Positions 17,135-26,102 of a stretch of 64,000 nucleotides of DNA are shown here, piece after piece. Both the position numbers and the translations under genes were made by a program. This DNA is from Phycisphaerales bacterium UBA3190 (lineage in GTDB: Bacteria; Planctomycetota; Phycisphaerae; Phycisphaerales; UBA1924). Below the pieces are notes generated by a model. That model searched no databases and was not told where the DNA came from. It saw only the letters and a list, made by a program, of their open reading frames with translations. The stretch covers positions 1 through 64,000 of the forward strand of contig DEXG01000015.1 in NCBI GenBank assembly GCA_002364005.1, in the 5' to 3' direction. Within the stretch, counting starts at the first letter, position 1. Each line of letters opens with the position of its first letter.

Positions 17135-17752
17135 ATGCCCTCACCCAAAAAAGCCAAACTCCTCGCCTGTGCCCGTCATCTCTTTGAAACTGAGGGCTTC
17201 CACACCACCGGCATCGACCGCATCCTCGATGAAGCCGGCGTCGCCAAAATGACCCTCTACAACAACTTTGGCTCAAAGGACATGCTCATCGTCGCCGTCC
17301 TCAACGACGCCAGCAGCGACATGATCAACCAACTCCAGGACGCCATTGCGCATATCAATGACCCCTACGAACAGATACTGGGCGTATTCGATGCCCTTGC
17401 TGATTGGCACAGCTCCGATAAGTTCTGCGGCTGCATGTTCCAAGCGGCGGTCGCCGAGTTCCCCGATCCAAACTCAGCCCCGGCCATCGCCGCTCGCGAA
17501 CACCTGTTGCGATTGCATACGCTCTTTCAGGAGATGTGCCAGCGTGCTGAGCTCAACAGCCCCGAAGTGCTCGGCAGCATGCTCTCGATGCTCGCCAGCG
17601 GGGCCAACTGCACGGCACGACAGATTCGAACGCGCGTCCCGGCGGACCAGGCCCGCCAGATCGCCGAGATCCTGCTCGAGCGTGCGTGTGCCAGACCCGG
17701 ACAGGCCACCCACCCGATCGCCCCAGCATCCCGCACCGAATCTGTTTTTTGA
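17135..17752 (+). CDS. TetR/AcrR-family transcriptional regulator
   Basis: 205 residues. The N-terminal helix-turn-helix spans about residues 5-50, with LFETEGFHTTGIDRIL and the recognition helix VAKMTLYNNFGSKDML. The ligand-binding C-terminal domain contains several cysteines (CGCMFQAA), which could sense oxidants or thiol-reactive compounds; that is inference. I chose ATG 17135, just before the DNA-binding domain. It is divergent from the AhpD-like gene and followed by trxA. Identical operator-like half sites flank the gene, suggesting it regulates itself, the AhpD-like gene and perhaps trxA. Confidence 0.88.
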   Translation: MPSPKKAKLLACARHLFETEGFHTTGIDRILDEAGVAKMTLYNNFGSKDMLIVAVLNDASSDMINQLQDAIAHINDPYEQILGVFDALADWHSSDKFCGCMFQAAVAEFPDPNSAPAIAAREHLLRLHTLFQEMCQRAELNSPEVLGSMLSMLASGANCTARQIRTRVPADQARQIAEILLERACARPGQATHPIAPASRTESVF

Positions 17753-17775
17753 TAATCGCGCATCAGCACCGGGAA

Positions 17776-17791
17776 TAGACCGGACAGTCTA
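17776..17791. promoter_or_regulatory. Putative TetR operator 2 (TAGAC-N6-GTCTA)
   Basis: A perfect 5+5 inverted repeat with a six-base spacer, 24 nt past the tetR stop and about 67 nt before the trxA start. It shares AATAGACC with operator 1. The position suits control of a trxA promoter. Confidence 0.5.
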
Positions 17792-17857
17792 GGGATTTAC
17801 CAGTCTGAGCGTGACTATGCTCACCAACGAACCACCCAAGTCCATAGGAGGCAACCC

Positions 17858-18175
17858 GTGGCCACACAGACCGTCATCGAAATCACCGATCAGAACTTTG
17901 ACACCCTGATCAACAGCAGCACCCCGACCCTCGTCGACTTCTGGGCACCCTGGTGTGGCCCATGCCGTGCGTTGGGCCCGACGATTGAGAAGCTCGCCGA
18001 CGACTACGAGGGCAAAGCCCAGGTCGGCAAGCTCAACATCGACGAGCACCCGCAGCTGGCCGCCAAGTTCGGCGTCGCCTCGATCCCCACCGTGATCGTC
18101 TTCAAAGAAGGCCAGGCGACCAAGCAGTTCGTTGGCTTGCGTCAGTATGACGAATACGCCGAAACGCTCGGCTGA
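17858..18175 (+). CDS. trxA: Thioredoxin
   Basis: 105 residues, the standard thioredoxin length. The active site WCGPC is at C33/C36, preceded by VDFWAP. The cis-proline is in SIPTVIVFKEG and the buried Asp equivalent is in PTLVDFW. It reduces protein disulfides with electrons from thioredoxin reductase and could serve the AhpD-like protein. The start is GTG at 17858, supported by a strong AGGAGG at 17846-17851 with 6-nt spacing. A terminator follows at 18205, so the gene is probably monocistronic. The second TetR-type site lies in its upstream region. Confidence 0.95.
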   Translation: MATQTVIEITDQNFDTLINSSTPTLVDFWAPWCGPCRALGPTIEKLADDYEGKAQVGKLNIDEHPQLAAKFGVASIPTVIVFKEGQATKQFVGLRQYDEYAETLG

Positions 18176-18204
18176 GCCCCGACAACACCATGAACCGCAC
18201 ATCA

Positions 18205-18224
18205 CCCGCGAACGCGGGTTTTTT
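18205..18224 (+). terminator. Intrinsic terminator after trxA
   Basis: CCCGCG AA CGCGGG is followed by TTTTTT, ending about 50 nt past the trxA stop. Confidence 0.8.
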
Positions 18225-18256
18225 CATGCGCTTCGTTCGATACAATCGATCCCTGC

Positions 18257-20992
18257 ATGAGCACCAAACCCGCCCAATCTAGCAAGAAGCCACCCAAGGA
18301 TCCTTGGGATACCCCGGGCATGCGCCAGTGGCGCAAGATCAAGGAGCAGCATCCCAACTGCGTGCTGTTCTTCAGGATGGGCGACTTCTACGAGCTCTTC
18401 GGCGAGGACGCGGAGAACCTCTCGCGTGACCTGGGGCTCACCCTGACGACCCGGGGCAACGCGATCCCGATGGCCGGGGTCCCCCACCACCAGAAATCGA
18501 ACTACCTCGCCCGCGCCATCGAGATGGGCTATCGCGTCGCGGTCGTCGATCAGCTTCAGGATCCCAAGGACGCCAAGGGCGTGGTCGACCGGGGCGTCAC
18601 CCAGGTCGTGACCCCAGGCACGCTGGTCGATGAATCGCTGCTGCGGGACGAGCAGACCGTGACGCTTGGGTCGATCGTGATCCATGACGATTCGCACGCG
18701 GGGATTGCGATCGCCGAGCTTTCGACCGGTGCCTTCACGCTGTTCGATGGCGACCTGGAGCAGTGTGGCGACGAGCTGGCCCGCGCCGGGGTGCGCGAGC
18801 TGATCTTCGCCGCCCCGATCAGCGGCGACCCGCCCAAACGGGTGACCGAACTCGCCCAGACCATCAACGCATCACCGACCCCCCGCCCGGGGTGGCAGTT
18901 CGGGCAGAGCGAAGCGATCGAGGCGATTGAGCAGCAGTACCGGATCGGGACGCTCGAGGGGCTGGGGCTCGACGACACCTCGCCGAGCGTGCACGCCGCG
19001 GGGGGGATCATTCGGTATCTGAGCGAGACCCAGGCGATCGACAGCACGCAGAACACCCGCGGGCCGGATCAGCAGCAGGCCAGCTTGGCGCATCTCCGCC
19101 CGCCCACGCTGCTTCGCCGCGATGCCCACTGCCTGATCGACCGCGTCTCGCTTCGATCGCTGGAGATCGAGCAGACGATCCGGGAGCAGTCGCTCGTTGG
19201 TTCATTGGCGGGCGTGTTCCTCGCCAGCCCCGTGGGCACCAAGTGTGTGTTGCACACCCCAATGGGTAAGCGGCTGGTGCGTCAGTGGCTCTCGTCGCCC
19301 TTGATCGAGGCCGAGGCCATCAACGCGCGTCTGGATGCGGTGGAATCGCTGTCGATCAGCAGCGCCCTGCGCGAAGAGCTGGGCGAGGTCCTGGGCGATA
19401 TCTGCGACCTGGCCCGGATCAGCGGCCGCATCGCGCTGGGTCGGGCCACGCCTCGGGACCTGGTGGCGCTGGGCGGGGCGAGCGTGCAGATTGATGCGCT
19501 CATGCAGGCGGTGGCGCGTTGTGACGCGCTGCAGACGCAGCACGACGCACTCGCACAAATCAAGGACGGCGTGCTCCCGCTGGGCGAGGAGATCACTCGC
19601 TGCTGCAAAGAAGACGCTCCTGCCCACCTGCGTGAGGGCGGGCTGATCAACGACGGCATCGACCCGGCCCTCGACGAGGCGCGAGGACTGCAGCGCGACG
19701 CGGGCAAGTGGCTCAGCGATTACCAGCAGCGCCTGATGAGCGAGCACGAGCTGCCCTCGCTCAAGGTTGGGTACAACAAGGTCTTCGGCTTTTACATCGA
19801 GCTCCCCGCGGCCCAGGCCAAGCGTGCGCCCGATGTCTTCACACGCAAGCAGACGCTCAAGAACGCCGAGCGGTACATCACGCCCGAACTCAAGGAATAC
19901 GAAGAGAAGGTGCTGACCGCGGGCGACCGGGCCAATGAACGGGAGCGGATCCTCTTCGACCAGCTCTGCGAACGCGCCCGCCAGCACCTGGACGCGCTGG
20001 CCCGCTTCAGCGACATCGTCGCGACGCTCGACTGCCTGCTGGGCTTTGCCATCAAGGCCTCGGCCCGCGGCTGGGTTCGCCCCAAGATTGTCCAAGAGCC
20101 CACGCTGGAGATCGTGCAGGGGCGTCACCCGGTGCTCGATGAGACGCTCGGGCACAGCTTCGTCCCCAACGACTGCACGCTCGCCCAGGACCACGCGCCG
20201 GCGACGCTGGCGCTGATCACCGGGCCGAACATGGCGGGTAAGAGTACATACATCAGGCAGAATGCGCTGCTGGTCGTGCTGGCGCAGTCCGGGAGCTTTG
20301 TGCCAGCCGCGGGCGCGACGATCGGGATCGCCAATCGCATCTTCACGCGCGTTGGTGCCGACGATGCGCTGCACCGGGGCCAATCGACATTCATGGTCGA
20401 GATGATCGAGACGGCCAACATCCTCAACCACGCGGATGCCAACTCGCTGGTGATCCTCGACGAGATCGGTCGGGGCACCTCGACGCTCGACGGGCTCTCG
20501 CTGGCGTGGGCGATCAGCGAATGGCTGGCCGAGCACCAACCCCGCACGCTCTTTGCCACCCACTACCACGAGATCACCGAGCTGGAAACGCGCCTTGAGG
20601 ATCAGGTCAAGAACCTGCATGTGGCCGTGCGCGAGTGGACGACCGAGGACGGGCAGCAGGAGATCGCCTTCCTGCACAGCATCCGCTCGGGGCGGGCCGA
20701 CCAGTCGTACGGGATCCATGTGGCCCAGCTTGCGGGCGTGCCCAAGGCGGTTACGCGGCGGGCCAAGGCGGTGCTTGAGTCGCTGAGCGTCGAGCACGCC
20801 GGGCGGGTGGACACCAAGCAGGTCCAATCAGCAAACCAAGCCGCGGCCAATGCGCAGCTGGGCCTGTTTACTGAGTATGTGCAGCACCCGGTTGTCGATT
20901 CATTGCGTGAGATCAAGCTCGATGAGATGACGCCGATGCAGGCGTTTGATGCGCTCAGGTCGTTGCAGTCGACGCTTGATGATCCGAGTTGA
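18257..20992 (+). CDS. mutS: DNA mismatch repair protein MutS
   Basis: 911 residues. Recognises mismatches and small loops and recruits MutL. The mismatch-binding FxE motif is in GDFYELF (F44, E46), followed by LTTRGNAIPMAGVPHH. The clamp and lever region contains YNKVFGFYIEL and TLKNAERYITPEL. The ATPase has Walker A GPNMAGKST near residue 656, then ILDEIGRGTSTLDGLSLAWA and FATHYHE. The C-terminus (EIKLDEMTPMQAFDALRSLQ) matches MutS1 rather than MutS2. The gene ends overlapping the convergent zinc-ribbon gene by 38 nt. No mutL is nearby. Confidence 0.97.
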   Translation: MSTKPAQSSKKPPKDPWDTPGMRQWRKIKEQHPNCVLFFRMGDFYELFGEDAENLSRDLGLTLTTRGNAIPMAGVPHHQKSNYLARAIEMGYRVAVVDQLQDPKDAKGVVDRGVTQVVTPGTLVDESLLRDEQTVTLGSIVIHDDSHAGIAIAELSTGAFTLFDGDLEQCGDELARAGVRELIFAAPISGDPPKRVTELAQTINASPTPRPGWQFGQSEAIEAIEQQYRIGTLEGLGLDDTSPSVHAAGGIIRYLSETQAIDSTQNTRGPDQQQASLAHLRPPTLLRRDAHCLIDRVSLRSLEIEQTIREQSLVGSLAGVFLASPVGTKCVLHTPMGKRLVRQWLSSPLIEAEAINARLDAVESLSISSALREELGEVLGDICDLARISGRIALGRATPRDLVALGGASVQIDALMQAVARCDALQTQHDALAQIKDGVLPLGEEITRCCKEDAPAHLREGGLINDGIDPALDEARGLQRDAGKWLSDYQQRLMSEHELPSLKVGYNKVFGFYIELPAAQAKRAPDVFTRKQTLKNAERYITPELKEYEEKVLTAGDRANERERILFDQLCERARQHLDALARFSDIVATLDCLLGFAIKASARGWVRPKIVQEPTLEIVQGRHPVLDETLGHSFVPNDCTLAQDHAPATLALITGPNMAGKSTYIRQNALLVVLAQSGSFVPAAGATIGIANRIFTRVGADDALHRGQSTFMVEMIETANILNHADANSLVILDEIGRGTSTLDGLSLAWAISEWLAEHQPRTLFATHYHEITELETRLEDQVKNLHVAVREWTTEDGQQEIAFLHSIRSGRADQSYGIHVAQLAGVPKAVTRRAKAVLESLSVEHAGRVDTKQVQSANQAAANAQLGLFTEYVQHPVVDSLREIKLDEMTPMQAFDALRSLQSTLDDPS

Positions 20993-21524
20993 GTTCTTCG
21001 ATGCTCGCGCCACGCGATCTCCACGCGGCTCCGCAGTTGGTGCAGACGCAGCAGCCATCAGGGTACTCGGGGCCGTGCATTGGTGCCCAGCACGAGGCGC
21101 AGTGGAACGGGAGTGCTTTGATTCGCTCACGCGCATCCTTGTAGACCGGCTGTTTGGGTTTGGCGATGGCCATCGCGATGATGAGGGGCAAGGTGACGAC
21201 GGCGACCACGATCAAAAGCAGTTTCACCAGGGCAAGCTCGCCCTCAAGCACGACGAAGGACCAGTAGATCAGCCCACCGATCAACGCCAGCCCCAGGATG
21301 ATCGCCCAGGCCCATTTTCGTTTCTCACCCTTGGCGGCAGCGCGTGGCGCCTTGGCGACGGTGGCAAGCGAGCGACGGATGAGCACCGCCTGCTTGGTGC
21401 GCTCATACCCCTCACCCTTGGGCGGCGCGGAGACATACATCTCAACCCCTAGGACTTTCTTGCTTCGCGCCGGATCGAGTCGTGCTTGGACGATCAGGTT
21501 CCGGTCGTCATAGATATAGCTCAT
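20955..21524 (-). CDS. Membrane protein with C-terminal zinc ribbon
   Basis: 189 residues, unknown function. A soluble N-terminal part (residues 1-72) starts MSYIYDDRNLIVQARLD. Two transmembrane helices follow, about 73-92 and 97-118. A cytoplasmic C-terminal ribbon has CASC...CCVCTNCGAAWRS. It is related in layout to the next minus-strand gene and to the genes at 4451 and 37110. Its last 38 nt overlap the end of mutS on the other strand. No Shine-Dalgarno stands out, but the start is the only good ATG. Confidence 0.65.
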   Translation of the reverse strand: MSYIYDDRNLIVQARLDPARSKKVLGVEMYVSAPPKGEGYERTKQAVLIRRSLATVAKAPRAAAKGEKRKWAWAIILGLALIGGLIYWSFVVLEGELALVKLLLIVVAVVTLPLIIAMAIAKPKQPVYKDARERIKALPFHCASCWAPMHGPEYPDGCCVCTNCGAAWRSRGASIEELNSDHQASTATT

Positions 21525-21569
21525 GTGCCCCCCGCTTCACCGCGAAGGTAATCAGTTGCGAGACCGGAG

Positions 21570-21992
21570 TCAAGATGAAGATTCAGGCTCGGTGTTCGTT
21601 CCCTGAAGCACCCGCCACGCCCCCCCACATTCGGGGCAGACGGTGCAGCCGTCCGCCTCAGGCTGGCAATCATCGATCCGATACGCACACGCCGGGCATA
21701 GCCCCGCCCGGGTCATCGTGGCGATCGCACATGACGCGTTCCGCCACACGGTACGACTGAAACACCAGCCCATGATGCCGCCGAAAGCCACGAGGTAGAA
21801 CCAGAACTGGAGCTGTGTGTTTGTGCTCAAGAGGTCAGTAGCGGGCGATCGCCCGATCGCGAGCCTCAGCAGCATCGGTAAACCTACGCTCATCAGCAAA
21901 GCAAACGGCACACCAGTCAGAAAGAAACACCGCCAAAATGTCGCGGTTTCAAGCGGTCGAGCAAGATCTCGACGAGCAGAACCGCTCCGCAT
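21570..21992 (-). CDS. Small membrane protein with C-terminal zinc ribbon
   Basis: 140 residues. Two transmembrane segments (FWRCFFLTGVPFALLMSVGL and LQFWFYLVAFGGIMGWCF) precede a ribbon CPACAYRID...CPECGGAWRVL. I chose ATG 21992 because GAGG lies 5 nt upstream; in-frame codons further up would intrude on the divergent aldo/keto reductase leader. It is probably transcribed ahead of the similar gene ending at 20955. Function unknown. Confidence 0.6.
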   Translation of the reverse strand: MRSGSARRDLARPLETATFWRCFFLTGVPFALLMSVGLPMLLRLAIGRSPATDLLSTNTQLQFWFYLVAFGGIMGWCFSRTVWRNASCAIATMTRAGLCPACAYRIDDCQPEADGCTVCPECGGAWRVLQGTNTEPESSS

Positions 21993-22105
21993 ATACGCCT
22001 CACGAATCGGGCAAGGCACCCACCGTTTCCCGCGTCCGTCAACAAGTTTCTGCCACGCAAACATCACGACTACCATCTCCCCGAGGAAACCAACTGGAGC
22101 ATCCT

Positions 22106-23194
22106 ATGTCACTCACAGACTACCGCACGCTGGGCCACTCCGGGCTGCGTGTCTCGCCGTTCTGCCTGGGCACCATGACCTTCGGCGACGACTGGGGCGT
22201 GGTGGGCACCACCATCGAGGAATCGCTCGATGTCCTCGGGGCCTACCTCGACCGTGGCGGCAACTTCCTCGATACCGCCAATGTCTACACCAAGGGACAC
22301 AGCGAGAAGATCATCGGGGACTACTTCAAGGACCACGCGTCGCGGCGCGACCGCACCGTCATCGCGACCAAGTTCTGCGGCAACATGCACCCGGGCGATC
22401 CAAACGGCGGCGGCTCAGGGCGTAAGGCGATCATCCATCAGGTCGAGGATTCGCTGCGGCGACTGCAGACTGAGTACATCGATCTGCTGTGGGTGCACTT
22501 CTGGGATCGCCACACGCCGCTGATTGAGACAATGAGCACGCTCAATGATCTGGTGCGATCGGGCAAGGTGCGATATATCGGTTTCTCCGATCACCCCGCG
22601 TGGGTGTGCACCGAGGCGATCAACATCGCCAAGCAGCACGGCTGGGAATCGCTCATCGCCTTGCAGATAGAGTACTCGCTTTTGCAACGCACACCCGAGG
22701 ACGCGCTGCTGCCCATGGCCGAGTATCAGGGGCTGGGCGTAACGCCCTGGTCACCGCTGCGGGGCGGGGTGCTCTCGGGCAAGTACACGCGCGACAGCCG
22801 ACCGTCGCCCGAGGAGACCCGGGCTGCGGTGGATTCGCCGTACCTCAACGAGCGGACCTACACGCTGCTTGATGAGATGGTTGAGGTGGCAAAGGAGCAC
22901 GGTGCAACACCCGCGCAGGTCGCGCTCAACTGGGTCAAAGGCAATAGCGCGATCACCTCGACGATCATCGGGGCCAAGCGTCTGTCGCAGCTGGAAGACA
23001 ACCTCGGGGCACTGGACTTTGAGCTGACGCAGGAGCAGCGGGATCGGCTCGAAGCCAAGTGCACCTACGACAAGCACTTCCCCCACAACTTCCTCGACCG
23101 CATCACCCCGGCGATCCAGAACGGGACGAGCATCAATGGCACGCCAAGCGAGCCCTGGCCACTGAGCCCCAAGGACGGCAGCGAGCGTCACTGA
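22106..23194 (+). CDS. Aldo/keto reductase
   Basis: 362 residues, TIM barrel, NADPH-dependent carbonyl reduction. The catalytic tetrad is visible: D and Y in NFLDTANVYTKGHSE, K in VIATKFCG, and H in LLWVHFWD. The cofactor-binding C-terminal part includes NSAITSTIIGAKRLSQLEDN. ATG 22106 follows a GGAG and opens on MSLTDYRTLGHSGLRVS, the usual family N-terminus. The substrate is unknown. It is followed by an intrinsic terminator at 23233, so it is probably monocistronic. Confidence 0.93.
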   Translation: MSLTDYRTLGHSGLRVSPFCLGTMTFGDDWGVVGTTIEESLDVLGAYLDRGGNFLDTANVYTKGHSEKIIGDYFKDHASRRDRTVIATKFCGNMHPGDPNGGGSGRKAIIHQVEDSLRRLQTEYIDLLWVHFWDRHTPLIETMSTLNDLVRSGKVRYIGFSDHPAWVCTEAINIAKQHGWESLIALQIEYSLLQRTPEDALLPMAEYQGLGVTPWSPLRGGVLSGKYTRDSRPSPEETRAAVDSPYLNERTYTLLDEMVEVAKEHGATPAQVALNWVKGNSAITSTIIGAKRLSQLEDNLGALDFELTQEQRDRLEAKCTYDKHFPHNFLDRITPAIQNGTSINGTPSEPWPLSPKDGSERH

Positions 23195-23232
23195 TGCCCG
23201 ATCGAGTCCAGGTCCGCCGTCTCATCCTCGAC

Positions 23233-23260
23233 GCACCCCCAGCGGGGTGCATCTTTGTTT
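23233..23260 (+). terminator. Intrinsic terminator after aldo/keto reductase
   Basis: GCACCCC / GGGGTGC stem with a 4-nt loop, then ATCTTTGTTT, about 40 nt past the stop codon. Confidence 0.65.
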
Positions 23261-23355
23261 GGCGTGTGCCGATTATGCGATCTGGGCAAGGCCAAAACGC
23301 ACGGAGTCGCGCGAGTTGAGTGACACCGCCGGGCAGGATTTTCGATGATTGGGGT

Positions 23356-24183
23356 ATGAACCGACCAGCCCGATCGACAGCCCTCTTTCTGACACCTGTG
23401 CTCCTGATGACCTTGGTCGGCTGCGCCAGCTCGAGCCAACGCGCCTCAGCCGTTGGCGAGCCCGAGTCGAGTCTGTCCAGCAGCACGCCGGATACGGATC
23501 GCTCAACGGTCCACGCTGAGCCCGCTGGGCACGACGAGTTCGTGCTGGGCGAATCGTTCGATCCCGACTCGGTCCCCCAGTACCACGAGCCCATCAGCCG
23601 CTACTCGCTCGATGAGATCCGGATCGAGCTTGAGTCCATGTACAACCAGGACGGCCAGCTGGTTCATGCAGCGTACAGCAACCCGCTGGACATGCAGACC
23701 GCTTCGACCATCCAGGCCATCGATCAAGCACACAGCGATCGGCTCAAGGAGATCGTGGACCACATCGGCTGGCCAACCCGCGACCTTGTCGGGCTCAAGG
23801 CGACCCAGGCCGCGTACATGGTGATCCAGCATGCGGGGCACGATATCGAGTTCCAGAACCGCTGCCTCGGGCTGATGGTGGATCTGGTCGCTCAGGGCGA
23901 GCTGCCCGCGTCGTATGTGGCCTTGCTGACCGATCGGATCCGGGTGTTCCAGGATGAGCCGCAGGTCTTTGGAACACAGATGACCATGAAGCGGAACGAG
24001 ATGGGGATGATGGTGCCAACGCCAACGGTCCCGATTGAAGACGAGCAGCACCTGGACGACCGACGCGCGTTGATGGGCATGGCCCCGCACGGGCAGTTTG
24101 TCGAGGCGATCCAGATCGCATATGAGGCCTCGCTGAACGACCCGGGCACGGCGTTTGCCGAGGTCCCGACTTCAGGCGACTGA
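23356..24183 (+). CDS. Putative lipoprotein of unknown function
   Basis: 275 residues. The signal sequence has an RPAR start, a hydrophobic core LFLTPVLLMTL and a lipobox LVGC (C24), so the mature protein is probably a membrane-anchored lipoprotein. The mature part is acidic and has no recognised domain. Features include LDEIRIELESMYNQDGQLV and a repeated helix-like pattern to the end. ATG 23356 was chosen because it opens on the signal peptide and follows GGGG. A strong terminator follows at 24242. Confidence 0.7.
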   Translation: MNRPARSTALFLTPVLLMTLVGCASSSQRASAVGEPESSLSSSTPDTDRSTVHAEPAGHDEFVLGESFDPDSVPQYHEPISRYSLDEIRIELESMYNQDGQLVHAAYSNPLDMQTASTIQAIDQAHSDRLKEIVDHIGWPTRDLVGLKATQAAYMVIQHAGHDIEFQNRCLGLMVDLVAQGELPASYVALLTDRIRVFQDEPQVFGTQMTMKRNEMGMMVPTPTVPIEDEQHLDDRRALMGMAPHGQFVEAIQIAYEASLNDPGTAFAEVPTSGD

Positions 24184-24241
24184 TCGCCCCGGAACCACCA
24201 CGGAACGGGCCAGAAGGGCCGCCAACCCGAACACACACCAA

Positions 24242-24270
24242 CCCCACCAACGCTTTGGTGGGGTTTTCCT
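24242..24270 (+). terminator. Intrinsic terminator after lipoprotein gene
   Basis: A perfect 9-bp stem CCCCACCAA / TTGGTGGGG with a 4-nt loop is followed by TTTTCC. Confidence 0.8.
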
Positions 24271-24478
24271 TGGTTTCTTGAAACAGGACAGAATGAATAG
24301 ACCGTATAGTGAAGCAGCCCATTCGGGCGGTTTTGTTTGTACTGACGGTCGTTTTGACCGAACCAGAAAGTATTGAAATCACCCGCATGCACCAGTTCGA
24401 ACTTGGGCTGTGCCCAATGTGATGCATGGGGTCGAACCAGGCGTTCCTTCGTCGAACTAAGAGTTGAGGTCTCACCAC

Positions 24479-25708
24479 ATGCTTACCACCAGTATCGCAG
24501 CCGTACTCACGCTCACGGGGCTCGCCGCAATGGGCCCTGGGCAGCAGATCGATCCACAGCCAAAGCCGGACACGGACACCGCCAGTTCGTTCGTCGTGAT
24601 CTCGGACACCGAGATCATCGCCGACGGGGTCACCTACCACTCGTGGCAGGAACTGGCCGAGTCGGGGTACCACCACAACGATGAGACCCGCTGTGCCACC
24701 GACAGCTTTGTCGGTGCCGACCACGCTTGGGTTGCTCGGGGCGGTGCGGACTGCTCGTCGTCGAGGACCACCATCCGGCCCGAGTACGACCCCTCGGTCG
24801 AGAAGTACCGCATCCCGGTTGTTGTGCACATCATCGAGTCGAACAGCGGCACGGGCAGTGTGCCCGATTCACGCGTCTACTCGCAGATCGAGATCCTCAA
24901 CGAGGACTTCCAGGCCATCGCGGGCTCCAACGGGGCCCCGGGTACCGATGCCCAGATCGAGTTCTACCTGGCGACTGAAGATCCCAATGGCAACCCCACC
25001 ACGGGCATCACCCGCTCGACCAACACCACCTGGTTCAACGATGGCGGCGCGTACTACAACACCCTGGCATGGGACACCGATCGCTACCTGAATATCTACA
25101 CCAACAGCGGCGGCGGCGCTTTGGGCTATGTCCCCGCTCTCCCCCAGAGCGGCATCGCCGGCTCCAACAGCGACCGCGTCGTGATCCTCTACTCGACATT
25201 CGGACGCAACGCGCCCTACTCCCCCTTCAACCTCGGACGCACCGTCACCCACGAGGTGGGCCACTACCTCGGGCTCGAGCACACATTCAGCGGCGGGTGC
25301 AGCAACGGCTACACCAGCGGCGACCTCATCGCCGACACCAACCCCGAGAGCAGCCCCACCTTCGGCTGCCCCGGCAGCCGAACATCGTGCGGCTCGCAGG
25401 CACCCATCCATAACTACATGGACTACAGCGACGACATCTGCATGAACCAGTTCACACCCGAGCAGTCCAACCGCATGCGTTGCTCGCTGCTCAGCTACCG
25501 CCCCGACCTGTTCGAGATCGCCGGCCCCAGCGGGTGCAGCGATGCGGACCTTGTTGAGCCATTTGGCCAGCTCGACTTCTTCGATGTCTCGGCCTTCCTG
25601 ACCGCGTTCAACAACGGGGACAGCAGCGCCGATTTCGACGGCAACGGCTCGTTCGACTTCTTCGATATCTCGCTCTTCCTGGGCACCTACAACGTCGGCT
25701 GCCCGTAA
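24479..25708 (+). CDS. Secreted M43-type (pappalysin-like) metalloprotease with GC-type dockerin
   Basis: 409 residues. A signal peptide (MLTTSIAAVLTLTGLAAMG) precedes a linker and a metzincin catalytic domain. The zinc site HEVGHYLGLEH is at 258-268 with catalytic E259. The Met-turn region is NYMDYSDDICMNQFT near residue 318, as in cytophagalysin/pappalysin proteases. The last about 58 residues are a dockerin-like pair of repeats, QLDFFDVSAFLTAF and SFDFFDISLFLGTY, ending NVGCP. The same tail occurs on two other exported proteins here. ATG 24479 is preferred to a TTG 15 nt upstream because TTGAGG provides a ribosome site. It is flanked by terminators on both sides. Confidence 0.85.
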   Translation: MLTTSIAAVLTLTGLAAMGPGQQIDPQPKPDTDTASSFVVISDTEIIADGVTYHSWQELAESGYHHNDETRCATDSFVGADHAWVARGGADCSSSRTTIRPEYDPSVEKYRIPVVVHIIESNSGTGSVPDSRVYSQIEILNEDFQAIAGSNGAPGTDAQIEFYLATEDPNGNPTTGITRSTNTTWFNDGGAYYNTLAWDTDRYLNIYTNSGGGALGYVPALPQSGIAGSNSDRVVILYSTFGRNAPYSPFNLGRTVTHEVGHYLGLEHTFSGGCSNGYTSGDLIADTNPESSPTFGCPGSRTSCGSQAPIHNYMDYSDDICMNQFTPEQSNRMRCSLLSYRPDLFEIAGPSGCSDADLVEPFGQLDFFDVSAFLTAFNNGDSSADFDGNGSFDFFDISLFLGTYNVGCP

Positions 25709-25733
25709 TCAGGGCATACCAAACCATTCGTCA

Positions 25734-25768
25734 ACGGCCCCGCTGCTCTGCGCACGGGGCCGTTTTTT
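25734..25768 (+). terminator. Intrinsic terminator after metalloprotease
   Basis: ACGGCCCCG / CGGGGCCGT stem with a 12-nt loop, followed by a run of six T. Confidence 0.75.
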
Positions 25769-25854
25769 CGTGTGGAAACCGGCGTGGTTGGGCGTGGCTG
25801 ACCCGAGTCAGGATGCGTATACTCTTTGCCCGATCGCTCTCAAGAGGGGTCGAA

Positions 25855-25927
25855 GCCACCTTAGCTCAGTTGGTAGAGCGAAGCTTTCGTAAAGCTTAGG
25901 TCGCGAGTTCAAGTCTCGCAGGTGGCT
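25855..25927 (+). tRNA. tRNA-Thr(CGT)
   Basis: A 73-nt cloverleaf. The acceptor stem is GCCACCT/AGGTGGC. The D arm GCTC-AGTTGGTA-GAGC, anticodon stem AAGCT/AGCTT and loop TTCGTAA give anticodon CGT, which reads ACG (Thr). The T arm is GCGAG-TTCAAGT-CTCGC. The 3' CCA is not encoded. A TATACT box 31 nt upstream (25818-25823) may be its -10 element. Confidence 0.95.
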
Positions 25928-26102
25928 CTTTTCAAGCACCGATAATGCCGCCGCTCCTGCTGGTGGCAATGCTGAATCCCAAGATAACGCAGAGGCACAT
26001 TGATGCCGCGTCCGATCGTATCCGATACTGGTTCGGGGCGGGGAGCGTAACAGTTCCCATGAAGCGACTCGCTGATACTACCGAGCCAGCAACGGGATAC
26101 CT

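Noticed and set aside
19202..20827. Long open frame antisense to mutS (541 codons).
   Set aside because: Shadow frame; low-complexity Arg/Leu/Gln pattern and no motif.
24296..24303. Third AATAGACC half-site upstream of the metalloprotease.
   Set aside because: The opposite half does not match (GTGAA instead of GTCTA), so it is probably chance.
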